Source: Actinomycetota bacterium
GTDB lineage: Bacteria > Actinomycetota > Acidimicrobiia > Acidimicrobiales > BP-101
Length of the DNA: 11,691 bases
Direction of reading: 5' to 3'
Assembly: GCA_030838265.1 (NCBI GenBank)
Contig: JAUTXA010000262.1
Location: forward strand, 1 to 11,691
Shown here piece by piece: positions 1 through 6,187 of the stretch (position 1 is the stretch's first letter; the number at the start of each line of letters is the position of its first letter). Made by a program: the position numbers and the translations under genes. The notes under the pieces are model-generated. The model worked only from the letters and a program-made list of their open reading frames with translations, had not been told where the DNA came from and searched no databases.

Positions 1-2
1 TG

Positions 3-485
3 AGCCTGCTCGCCGCTGACCTCGTCGGCGGCCAGCAGCATGCTGCGGGCCGGACCGTGGCCGGCCAGCAGAGCGAGTCGCTGCACCGTCCACTGGTCGA
101 CCATGAGGCCGAGCTTGGCGGCCGGGATGCCGAAGCGGGCATCGGCCGTGGCCACGCGAAGGTCACACGCCACCGCCAACTGCGTACCCGCCCCAAGGGC
201 CGCACCGGCCACGGCGGCTACGACGGGCAACGGCACCTCGATCAAGAGACGAAGGGCGCGGCGAAGGGCTTCGAAGAAGCCGTCGTCCTCGACGCCCGAG
301 AGATCGGCGCCGGCACAGAAATGGCCGCCGGCGCCGGTGAGCACGATGGCGCGCGCCCCTCGCTCCACCGCCGCCTCGACCGCGTCGGCGATGCCGTTCA
401 GGGCCTCGGCGTCGACCGCGTTGCGCTTCTCCTGCCGATCGATGGTGATCAGCTCGACGCCGCCGCGCTCGCCGCGGTGGATCAT
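3..485 (-). CDS. Enoyl-CoA hydratase/isomerase (crotonase) family protein, C-terminus cut off by window edge
   Basis: 161 residues are visible and the frame stays open to the window edge. The crotonase N-terminal core is clear: ITIDRQEKRNAV at about 13-24, the first oxyanion-hole segment GGHFCAGADLSG at 53-64, and the second at about 95-108 (AALGAGTQLAVACD). Aligned by eye to rat mitochondrial enoyl-CoA hydratase, the two catalytic glutamates (Glu144, Glu164) are replaced by Gln102 and Ala122. A standard water-adding hydratase is therefore unlikely; an isomerase, hydrolase or other crotonase reaction on an acyl-CoA is possible. The ATG start overlaps the stop of the upstream biotin carrier as ATGA, so the two are probably co-translated. 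The family call is secure; the substrate is unknown. Confidence 0.9.
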   Translation of the reverse strand, partial: MIHRGERGGVELITIDRQEKRNAVDAEALNGIADAVEAAVERGARAIVLTGAGGHFCAGADLSGVEDDGFFEALRRALRLLIEVPLPVVAAVAGAALGAGTQLAVACDLRVATADARFGIPAAKLGLMVDQWTVQRLALLAGHGPARSMLLAADEVSGEQA

Positions 486-694
486 TCGATGACAGCGATG
501 ACGTCGCCCTCATGCACCTGGTCGTCGGGCTTCACCCTGACCTCGGTGACCTTGCCGGCGACGGGCGACTCGACCGGGATCTCCATCTTCATCGACTCGA
601 GGATGGCCAGCGTGTCGCCCTCGGCAACGTCCTGGCCGACCTCGGCGTGCACCTGCCAGACGTTGGCGGTGATCTCAGCCTTGACCTCTGTCAC
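482..694 (-). CDS. Small biotin carrier protein (biotin/lipoyl attachment domain), TB7.3-like
   Basis: A 70-residue protein that is a single biotinyl domain. The biotinylation motif ESMKME is at 33-38, with Lys36 as the expected modified residue. Around it lies the usual symmetric pattern of beta strands, with GQDVAEGD at 20-27 and a mirrored VHEGDVIAVIE at the end. Size and sequence closely resemble the mycobacterial biotinylated protein TB7.3. In the family, biotin on the lysine carries carboxyl groups between a biotin carboxylase and a carboxyltransferase; neither is next to this gene, although a carboxyltransferase lies at 2588-4168. The start is GTG, preceded by GGGAG six bases upstream. 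It is the first visible gene of a unit with the crotonase and is divergent from the 751 gene. Confidence 0.92.
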   Translation of the reverse strand: MTEVKAEITANVWQVHAEVGQDVAEGDTLAILESMKMEIPVESPVAGKVTEVRVKPDDQVHEGDVIAVIE

Positions 695-750
695 AGTGCA
701 CTCCCGTCGACGCGCGCATGAGAAGGGCGGAAAAGAGGCACAGTACTGCC

Positions 751-996
751 ATGTTCTTCATCATCGGCCTGATCATCTCCGGCCTCATCGTGGGCGCCCT
801 CGGGCGCCTGGCTATCCCTGGCCCCAACCCCATGAGCATCGGGATGACGATCCTGGTCGGACTCGGCGGCTCAATCCTCGGCGGGATCATCGGGCGGGTG
901 CTCTTCAACAGCCAGGGCGGCGGCCTCTTGCTGTCGGTGCTGTGCGCCGCCCTCATCGTCTGGCTCATGCAGCGCCGGAACCCAGCGCGCACCTAA
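751..996 (+). CDS. GlsB/YeaQ/YmgE (transglycosylase-associated) family membrane protein
   Basis: An 81-residue, very hydrophobic protein with three predicted membrane spans at about 2-20, 30-50 and 57-74. The glycine-rich family pattern is present (GALGRL near 15-20, then GLGGSILGGIIG at about 38-49), followed by a short basic C-terminus (QRRNPART). Such proteins are common small inner-membrane proteins linked to stress responses; no biochemical activity is established. An in-frame ATG at 718 would add 11 charged residues. I prefer 751 because family members begin directly with the hydrophobic segment and an AGAGG-like site lies upstream. It is divergent from the biotin carrier, with 56 bases between starts, and stands alone. 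Confidence 0.9.
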   Translation: MFFIIGLIISGLIVGALGRLAIPGPNPMSIGMTILVGLGGSILGGIIGRVLFNSQGGGLLLSVLCAALIVWLMQRRNPART

Positions 997-1013
997 CGAC
1001 CGGCGAGGACGAA

Positions 1014-1985
1014 CTACACCCGAAAGTTCTCGACCAGCTTCAGGTCGGCGTCGACCATCATCTCGACGAGGCGTTGGAAGTCGACGTCGGGCTTCCAGCC
1101 CAGTTGGTCGCGGGCCTTGGCCGGGTCACCGACGAGCAGGTCGACCTCGGCCGGGCGCATGTAGCGCTCGTCGAGCACCACGTACTTCTCGTAGTCGAGT
1201 CCGGCGCGGGCGAAGGCCACCTCGCAGAACTCCCGCACCGAGTGGGTCTCGCCGGTCGAGATGACGAAGTCCTCGGCCGTCTCCTGCTGCATCATCAGCC
1301 ACATGGCCCGCACGTAGTCGCCGGCGAAGCCCCAGTCCCGCTTGGCGTCGAGGTTGCCGAGCCGCAGCTCGGTGTCGAGGCCCTGCTTGATGCGAGCCAC
1401 GCCGTGGGTGATCTTGCGGGTCACGAACTCGAGACCGCGGCGAGGCGACTCGTGATTGAACAGCATCCCCGAGGTCGCATGCAGCCCGTAGGACTCGCGG
1501 TAGTTCACGGTGATCCAGTGGCCGTAGACCTTGGCCACGCCGTACGGGCTGCGGGGATAGAAGGGCGTGGTCTCGCGCTGCGGGACCTCGACGACCTTGC
1601 CGAACATCTCGCTCGACGACGCTTGGTAGAAGCGGATCTCGGGGTCGACGATGCGGATGGCGTCGAGCAGCCGGGTGACGCCGAGGGCGGTCGTCTCGCC
1701 CGTCAGGACGGGCTGGCCCCACGACGTCTGCACGAACGACTGGGCCGCCAGGTTGTAGACCTCGGTGGGACGGTGCTCGCGCAGGACGTTGAGCATCGAG
1801 ACCTCGTCGAGGAGGTCGCCGGCGACGAGGTCGACCTTGTCCTGGATGTGGGCGATGCGCTCGAAGGTCACCGTGCTGCTGCGCCGCACCATGCCGACGA
1901 CGTCGTAGCCCTTGTCGAGGAGCAGCTCGGCCAGATATGAGCCGTCTTGGCCGGTGATGCCGGTGATCAGGGCGCGGGGAGACAT
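1014..1985 (-). CDS. gmd: GDP-mannose 4,6-dehydratase
   Basis: A 323-residue short-chain dehydrogenase/reductase of the extended type, expected to turn GDP-D-mannose into GDP-4-keto-6-deoxy-D-mannose, the precursor of GDP-fucose, GDP-rhamnose and similar sugars for surface glycans. Visible hallmarks are the nucleotide-binding GITGQDG at 9-15, the VRRSST segment at 33-38 (NADP phosphate binding in the family), NLAAQS at 78-83, SSSEMFG at 123-129 (Ser124 and Glu126 match E. coli Thr132 and Glu134), and the catalytic pair Tyr148/Lys152 in YGVAK. Length is normal to slightly short. No GDP-fucose synthase or other partner enzyme is in the window. It is divergent from the XRE regulator, with a perfect palindrome between the two starts. 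Confidence 0.93.
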   Translation of the reverse strand: MSPRALITGITGQDGSYLAELLLDKGYDVVGMVRRSSTVTFERIAHIQDKVDLVAGDLLDEVSMLNVLREHRPTEVYNLAAQSFVQTSWGQPVLTGETTALGVTRLLDAIRIVDPEIRFYQASSSEMFGKVVEVPQRETTPFYPRSPYGVAKVYGHWITVNYRESYGLHATSGMLFNHESPRRGLEFVTRKITHGVARIKQGLDTELRLGNLDAKRDWGFAGDYVRAMWLMMQQETAEDFVISTGETHSVREFCEVAFARAGLDYEKYVVLDERYMRPAEVDLLVGDPAKARDQLGWKPDVDFQRLVEMMVDADLKLVENFRV

Positions 1986-2017
1986 GGGTTCGTTCTACTG
2001 CCTCACGGCCGGGCTGT

Positions 2018-2036
2018 CTGCCAACCCAGTTGGCAG
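2018..2036. promoter_or_regulatory. Perfect inverted repeat between gmd and the XRE regulator gene; candidate operator
   Basis: CTGCCAAC and GTTGGCAG are perfect 8-base arms around a 3-base spacer, giving a 19-bp dyad in the 76-bp gap between two divergent starts. This is typical of the site bound by a dimeric helix-turn-helix repressor, and the neighbouring regulator is an obvious candidate for autoregulation and for control of gmd. The palindrome is seen directly; the binding partner is inference. Confidence 0.45.
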
Positions 2037-2061
2037 CCCCCCGGGAGGAGAGAAGGCCAAG

Positions 2062-2631
2062 ATGGAGGGCGTGCCCCGATCCCTCGAGGAAACCTCGGCC
2101 ATCGCCGCTCGTCTGGGCAAGCGCATCGGACGCCTGCGGCAGCAGCTCGGCTGGACGCAGCAGGAGCTAGCCGAGCGCCTCGCGATCTCGCGGGTCGCGC
2201 TCTCTCACGTCGAGTCGGGGATGACGATGCCCGGGGAGCGGACGGTGGCTCTGCTCGCGGGCATCTTCAAGCTCGAGCCTCATGAGCTCGTCGAGGACAC
2301 GGGCTATCCCGTCGCCAAAGCCGAGCGCCTGCCCACCGTCGTCAACCGCTACACCGAGGTCGAGCTCCAGATCCGCCTGCTCGACCAGGCCAAAGAGCTC
2401 GATGCGCCACTCGAGGAGTGGACAGACCGGCTGCTCGCCCTCCTCGCCCTGACCCACGACCAGCGTGAGCGGGCCGCCCTCGAGGCCGCCCTCGCCCAGC
2501 TACGAGCTACACAGGAAGCAGCTCCCGCTGCTGCTACACAGGAAGCAGCTCCCGCTGCTGCTACACGGGAAGCAGCTCCCGCTGCTGCTACACGGGAAGC
2601 ACGCCGTGCTTCCGCCACGGACGCTGGATGA
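2062..2631 (+). CDS. XRE-family helix-turn-helix transcriptional regulator with a repeat-expanded C-terminal tail
   Basis: A 189-residue protein. Residues about 21-76 form a Cro/CI-type helix-turn-helix, with WTQQELAERLAISRVALSHVESG at 31-53 as the classic signature. A mostly helical region follows (about 95-148), and then a low-complexity tail built from a 9-residue unit, ATQEAAPAA, repeated three times plus part of a fourth from residue 149. The start at 2062 has GGGAGGAGAG about ten bases upstream; an upstream in-frame ATG at 1912 would run into gmd on the other strand and is unlikely. It probably binds DNA as a dimer and may control itself and gmd through the palindrome at 2018-2036 (inference). 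Its last 44 bases lie antisense to the end of the carboxyltransferase gene. Confidence 0.85.
   Translation: MEGVPRSLEETSAIAARLGKRIGRLRQQLGWTQQELAERLAISRVALSHVESGMTMPGERTVALLAGIFKLEPHELVEDTGYPVAKAERLPTVVNRYTEVELQIRLLDQAKELDAPLEEWTDRLLALLALTHDQRERAALEAALAQLRATQEAAPAAATQEAAPAAATREAAPAAATREARRASATDAG
2506..2601 (+). repeat. 27-bp tandem repeat, three full copies plus a partial fourth, in the XRE gene 3' end
   Basis: Units begin at 2506, 2533 and 2560, with a partial copy from 2587. Copies 1 and 2 are identical; copy 3 differs by one base (ACAGG to ACGGG), and the partial copy shares that variant. Being a multiple of three, the repeat keeps the XRE frame open as a 9-residue unit. Each full unit also contains AGCAGC-TCCC-GCTGCT, a 6-bp stem with a 4-base loop. 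On the minus strand each copy contains the last codons and stop (CCC/GTG/TAG) of the carboxyltransferase gene, which suggests the array grew from that end. Confidence 0.9.
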
Positions 2632-4168
2632 CCTTGGTCTTGCTGACCTGCAAGCCCTTCCAGATGGCGAGGCGGGTCTCGGCCGGGTCGATGATGTCGT
2701 CGACCTGGGCATGGCCGGCGGCGATGTAGGGGTCGATGTTCTTGCGCAGCTCCTCGGCCATGGCGATGCGGGCGTCGTTGCGCTCCTGGCCCTCGGGGAT
2801 GGCGTCGAGCTGCTTGCGCATGATGATGTTGACCATGCCGTCGGGGCCCATCACCGCGATCTCGGCCGTGGGCCAAGCGACGATGTAGTCGGCCTCGTAG
2901 GCGGTGCCGTTCATCACGAAGTAGCCGGCGCCGTAGGCCTTGCGCATCACGACCGTGATCTTGGGGACGGTGGCCTCCGACACAGCGAACAGCATCTTGG
3001 CGCCGTGACGGATGATGCCCTGCTTCTCGACCGACGAGCCCACGGTGAAGCCCGGCACGTCCTGCAAGAAGACGAGGGGGATGCCGAAGGCGTCGCACAG
3101 CCAGACGAAGCGAGCGGCCTTGTCGGCCGAGTTCACATCGAGGGTGCCGCCCAACACCTTGGGCTGGCTGGCCACGATGCCTATGGGCTGGCCGCCGATG
3201 CGGGCGAAGGTGGTGATGACGTTCTTGGCCCAGTCCGGCTTCATGGGGAAGTACTCGCCGTCGTCGACGATCGAGGCGATGACCTTGTACATGTCGTAGG
3301 CCCGCCGCGGCGCGGTGGGGACGATGTCGTAGAGATCCTCGCACCGGCGGTCGACGGGGTCGCTCACCGGACGGACGGGCACCGGATCGGTGTTGTTGGA
3401 CGGGAAGTACGAGAGGTATTGGCGGACGATCTGGAGGCACTCGGCGTCACCGTCGACCTCGAGGTCGGCTACGCCGCTCACCTGGTTGTGCACGGCTGAG
3501 CCGCCCATCTCCTCTTCGCTCACGTCCTCGCCCGTCGCCGCCTTGACCAGATGACGGCCGCCGAGGGCCATCGAAGAGATGCCCTTCACCATGGGGATGA
3601 AGTCGGCCAGGGCCGGGATGTAGGCCGTGCCCGCCGCGCAATGGCCCAGCATGGCCGCCACCTGGGGGACGACGCCGGACAGGGTGACCTGCTCGCGGAA
3701 GAGGGCGCCGGCCGCCGCGAACGTCGAGCCGCTCGACTGCTGGATGCGCGCCCCCGCCGAGTCGAGCAGCCACACGATGGGGATGCGCTGGCGCATGGCC
3801 AGCTCGCGCATCCGCGACGTCTTGTGTTCGCCGACGCCGCCCATCGAGCCGGCCATGATCGTGAAGTCATAGGCGCAGATGGCCACCCGCCGGCCGTCGA
3901 TCTGGCCCACGCCGGCGACCATGCCGTCGGCCGCCAGGTAGCCCTTGTCCCGCTGCAGGCCGGGATCCATCGAGTCGGCGAGGAGCCCGTACTCGATGAA
4001 GGTGCCGGGGTCGACGAGCTGGTCGATGCGGTCGCGCACGGGCTGCTTGCCCAGCGACTTCTGGCGCTCGATGCGCTCGGGCCCGCCCATGGCGAAGGCC
4101 TTGTCCCGGCGTTCGTTGAGGTCATCGATGAGCGGCTTCCAGTCGTGGAGCTCGGGGGCATCAGCCAC
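2588..4168 (-). CDS. Acyl-CoA carboxylase carboxyltransferase (beta) subunit
   Basis: 526 residues, a full-length double-crotonase carboxyltransferase of the propionyl-/methylmalonyl-/methylcrotonyl-CoA carboxylase group. It moves the carboxyl group from biotin to an acyl-CoA. The N-terminal half has DSAGARIQ at 136-143 and an oxyanion segment GHCAAGTAYIPA at 175-186. The C-terminal half has FLQDVPGF at 367-374, RKAYGAGYFVMNG at 409-421, and AWPTAEIAVMGPDG at 431-444. The ending RKHGVLPV resembles the usual family C-terminus, so the stop is believable. The start is GTG with a GGAAGGGA-like site, 4 bases after the stop of the upstream crotonase, so the two form one operon. The biotin carboxylase subunit is not in the window. 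The acyl-CoA substrate cannot be decided by eye. Confidence 0.93.
   Translation of the reverse strand: MADAPELHDWKPLIDDLNERRDKAFAMGGPERIERQKSLGKQPVRDRIDQLVDPGTFIEYGLLADSMDPGLQRDKGYLAADGMVAGVGQIDGRRVAICAYDFTIMAGSMGGVGEHKTSRMRELAMRQRIPIVWLLDSAGARIQQSSGSTFAAAGALFREQVTLSGVVPQVAAMLGHCAAGTAYIPALADFIPMVKGISSMALGGRHLVKAATGEDVSEEEMGGSAVHNQVSGVADLEVDGDAECLQIVRQYLSYFPSNNTDPVPVRPVSDPVDRRCEDLYDIVPTAPRRAYDMYKVIASIVDDGEYFPMKPDWAKNVITTFARIGGQPIGIVASQPKVLGGTLDVNSADKAARFVWLCDAFGIPLVFLQDVPGFTVGSSVEKQGIIRHGAKMLFAVSEATVPKITVVMRKAYGAGYFVMNGTAYEADYIVAWPTAEIAVMGPDGMVNIIMRKQLDAIPEGQERNDARIAMAEELRKNIDPYIAAGHAQVDDIIDPAETRLAIWKGLQVSKTKVIQRPWRKHGVLPV
2595..2613. terminator. Hairpin at the convergent XRE/carboxyltransferase junction; possible two-way terminator
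   Basis: GGAAGCAC and GTGCTTCC pair perfectly around a 3-base loop. It sits inside the overlap of two convergent genes, directly after the repeat array whose units also form short stems. There is no T-run on either side, so this is not a textbook intrinsic terminator, and the sequence also encodes the conserved KHG-LP end of the carboxyltransferase. The role is inferred from position only. Confidence 0.25.
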
Positions 4169-4172
4169 GTCG

Positions 4173-4952
4173 CTACCGTCCCTTCCATTCGGGCTTGCGC
4201 TTCTCGACGAAGGCGGCGATGCCCTCGTGCGAGTCCTCGGTCATGGTCGTGATCGTCAGCATCGGGTGGAGGAGGTCGAGGGCCTCGCGGGCCGCGGCGT
4301 CCCACACGGCGTAGAACGAGTCGCGCCCGAGCTTCACGATGGCCGGCGACTTCGACGCCAGCGTCGACGCCAGCTCGGCCACCGCACCATCGAGAGCATC
4401 GGCCGCCACCACGCGATTGACGAACCCGATGCGCTCGGCTTCGGCGGCATCGACCCGGCGACCGGTGAGCATGAGCTCGAGCACCTTCTTGGGGGGCATC
4501 GAGCGCACCAGGGGCACGGTGATCATGAAGGGCCAGAGGCCGACGTCGATCTCGGGCGTGCCGAACTGGCTGTCGTCGGAGGCCACCACGAAGTCACACG
4601 CCAGGGCCAGCCCGAACCCGCCGGCCAGGGCGTAGCCCCGCACCCGGGCGATGGTGGGCTTGCCACACGACCACATGTCGACGAAGAGATCGGCCAGCTC
4701 GCCCCGTCCCTCGTGCAGATCGACGAACGAGGCGCCCTCGGCCATCCCCGACAGGTCGGCGCCGGCGCAGAAGGCCCGGTCGCCGGCACCGGTCAGGACG
4801 ATCACCCGCACGTCGCTGCTCTCCCGCGCCCACGCCATCTCGGTCCGCAGGTCGCGGATGACCTGCCACGACAAGGCGTTGCGCCGCTCGGGCCGGTTGA
4901 TGGTGATGGTCGCGACCCCGCCCTCGACGCTCCGCAGTACCTCGTCGCTCAT
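4173..4952 (-). CDS. Enoyl-CoA hydratase/isomerase (crotonase) family protein
   Basis: A complete 259-residue crotonase. It has the usual N-terminal ITINRPERRNAL at 16-27, first oxyanion segment RAFCAGADLSG at 59-69, second at about 106-120 (GYALAGGFGLALACD), and FGTPEIDVG at 130-138. Aligned by eye to rat enoyl-CoA hydratase, the first catalytic glutamate is Gly114 while the second is kept as Glu134. One-glutamate crotonases include methylglutaconyl-CoA hydratase-like and isomerase members, and its pairing with a carboxyltransferase would suit branched amino acid or odd-chain acyl-CoA breakdown; this is inference. The start at 4952 is chosen because MSDEVLRSVEGGVATI matches the family's N-terminus, while a longer open frame upstream lies antisense to the 4980 gene. 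It leads the two-gene operon. Confidence 0.9.
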   Translation of the reverse strand: MSDEVLRSVEGGVATITINRPERRNALSWQVIRDLRTEMAWARESSDVRVIVLTGAGDRAFCAGADLSGMAEGASFVDLHEGRGELADLFVDMWSCGKPTIARVRGYALAGGFGLALACDFVVASDDSQFGTPEIDVGLWPFMITVPLVRSMPPKKVLELMLTGRRVDAAEAERIGFVNRVVAADALDGAVAELASTLASKSPAIVKLGRDSFYAVWDAAAREALDLLHPMLTITTMTEDSHEGIAAFVEKRKPEWKGR

Positions 4953-4979
4953 GTCGGCGGACGCTACCGTGACTCTCGC
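4953..4979. promoter_or_regulatory. Very short divergent promoter region with back-to-back -10-like hexamers
   Basis: Only 27 bases separate the two start codons. ACGCTACCGT at 4961-4970 reads TACCGT on the plus strand (4965-4970) and TAGCGT on the minus strand (4966-4961), both fitting TANNNT and sharing the central TA. Nine bases (plus) and eight bases (minus) then lead to the two ATGs, so transcription would begin at or next to each start codon, as in leaderless actinobacterial mRNAs. No Shine-Dalgarno site is seen on either side. The promoter call is inferred. Confidence 0.4.
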
Positions 4980-5624
4980 ATGGGGATCACGATCGTCGCC
5001 ATCGGCGCGGGCCTCCTCATCGGCTTCCTGACCGGCGGCCGCATCCGTCATCTCGGCGAGCGCTCCTTCCGGCTGAGCATCGTCTTCGCCGTCGGTGTGG
5101 CCCTCCAGCTCCTCATCACCTACGGGCCCCGCGATCTGCCGGTCGCCGTCCTGCTCCTCTCCTACACCTGCATCGTCACCTTCGCCGTGGCCAACCTCGA
5201 CCTCAAGGGGATGGGCCTGATCGCCATCGGCATCGGCCTCAACTTCATCGTCATCGCCGCCAATCGGGGGATGCCGGTCGACCCCAAGGCCATCCGCACC
5301 GCGGGCGTGTACTCCGATGCCGAGCTGCGGCACAAGGTCATCGAGGGCAAGCGCCACCTGCAACGGCCGGGCGACCACCTGCTCTGGCTGAGCGACATCA
5401 TCCCGGCCTCGCTCCCCGGTTACCCCCAGGTCGTCAGCTTCGGCGACCTCATCTTGTACTTCGGGGTCGCCGACCTGATGGCCAACCTCCTGCATCCGCC
5501 GCGGCGAGGCCCCGTGGGCCAAGCCCGGTTGGCGACCCCCTACACGTCGGAGTCGGACGACGGTGACGGCTGGTCCAACGACGAGGGCGACGAGCCCTCG
5601 AACACCGAGGCGTCCTCGAGGTAG
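4980..5624 (+). CDS. DUF5317-type membrane protein
   Basis: 214 residues with about five hydrophobic segments (roughly 2-18, 30-47, 53-72, 78-93, 150-170) and an acidic, serine-rich cytoplasmic-type tail (about 188-214). The features that suggest the DUF5317 family are NRGMPVDP at 95-102 after a membrane span, a middle soluble loop with HLLWLSDIIPA at 133-143, and VVSFGDLILYFGV at 151-163. No function is established for this family. The ATG at 4980 is preferred because the hydrophobic N-terminus begins there; a longer open frame upstream is antisense to the crotonase. The last 85 bases overlap protein A's gene tail to tail. It is divergent from the crotonase operon and likely leaderless. Confidence 0.8.
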   Translation: MGITIVAIGAGLLIGFLTGGRIRHLGERSFRLSIVFAVGVALQLLITYGPRDLPVAVLLLSYTCIVTFAVANLDLKGMGLIAIGIGLNFIVIAANRGMPVDPKAIRTAGVYSDAELRHKVIEGKRHLQRPGDHLLWLSDIIPASLPGYPQVVSFGDLILYFGVADLMANLLHPPRRGPVGQARLATPYTSESDDGDGWSNDEGDEPSNTEASSR

Positions 5625-6187
5625 CGGTTCAGGGCGTGGAGCGTTGCTCGAGCGGTGATGAGCTCGAGGCCAACGCCGGCCGCCACGCCGTTGCGGGTCT
5701 GGGTGCCGTCGCGGTTGCCCAGCACGACCACCACGCGCTCTTCGGTGGGCGTCCCGGCGCTCACGACCTCGTGGACCTGGAAGGGAACGGCGGCTCCAAG
5801 TCGCTCGAGGGCCTCGATGGTGGCTTCGGCTGCCCCGGTCGGGACGCCCGACGGGCCGCGGCCGACCGTGCGCTTCGACTGATGGCCCAGGTGGACCTCG
5901 ACCTCACCGTCGTCGGCCACCACCCGGACGGCGAGGAGGCGCACACGCTCGCGCCCGGGAGCCAGTGAGATCGGGCCCGTCCCGTCGTCGACCTCGACCG
6001 TGACGGGCTGCTCGAGATAGACGCGGCCGAGCTGGGCTACTCGGTGGCGGAGCTCGTCGACCGTGGGCGAGCCGGGCGCCAGCACGTGGACGACGATGCC
6101 GTCGTCGTTGTCGGTGAAACCGACGCCGACGACGTCGGGCAGACGCCGCAGCTCGAGCTCGAGGGAGTTGAGGGCCTCGGTGGTCAT
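5540..6187 (-). CDS. Unknown two-part protein A, coupled to the diguanylate cyclase; paralogue of protein B
   Basis: 215 residues that I cannot place in a named family. The N-terminal part (about 5-67) has helix-strand-strand-helix-strand character: LELELRRLPDVVGVGF, then IVVHVLAPGSP, then a helix and VTVEV. The C-terminal part (about 81-190) looks like two strand-strand-helix repeats, with VEVHLG..GRGPSG before helix AAEATIEALERL and then RVVVVLG..NGVAAGVG before helix ITARATLHALNRYL. The glycine-rich turns before each helix recall the LeuA-type regulatory domain. There is no signal peptide or membrane span. The tail is Ser/Asp/Pro rich. The ATG overlaps the cyclase stop as ATGA, so a role in cyclic-di-GMP signalling is plausible, perhaps as sensor or effector; that is inference. 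Confidence 0.82.
   Translation of the reverse strand: MTTEALNSLELELRRLPDVVGVGFTDNDDGIVVHVLAPGSPTVDELRHRVAQLGRVYLEQPVTVEVDDGTGPISLAPGRERVRLLAVRVVADDGEVEVHLGHQSKRTVGRGPSGVPTGAAEATIEALERLGAAVPFQVHEVVSAGTPTEERVVVVLGNRDGTQTRNGVAAGVGLELITARATLHALNRYLEDASVFEGSSPSSLDQPSPSSDSDV

Noticed and set aside
57..1940. A 627-codon open frame on the plus strand, and other long frames such as 2349-3440, 2465-3499 and 7137-8564
   Set aside because: They are antisense or off-frame shadows of clear genes in GC-rich DNA; their translations are rich in Arg/His/Asp/Leu and contain no family motif.
2506..2601. CRISPR array
   Set aside because: The repeats are directly adjacent with no spacers and stay in frame in a coding region.
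4953..5522. N-terminal extension of the crotonase to 449 residues
   Set aside because: The added part is antisense to the DUF5317-type gene, has no recognisable domain, and the family N-terminus begins at 4952.
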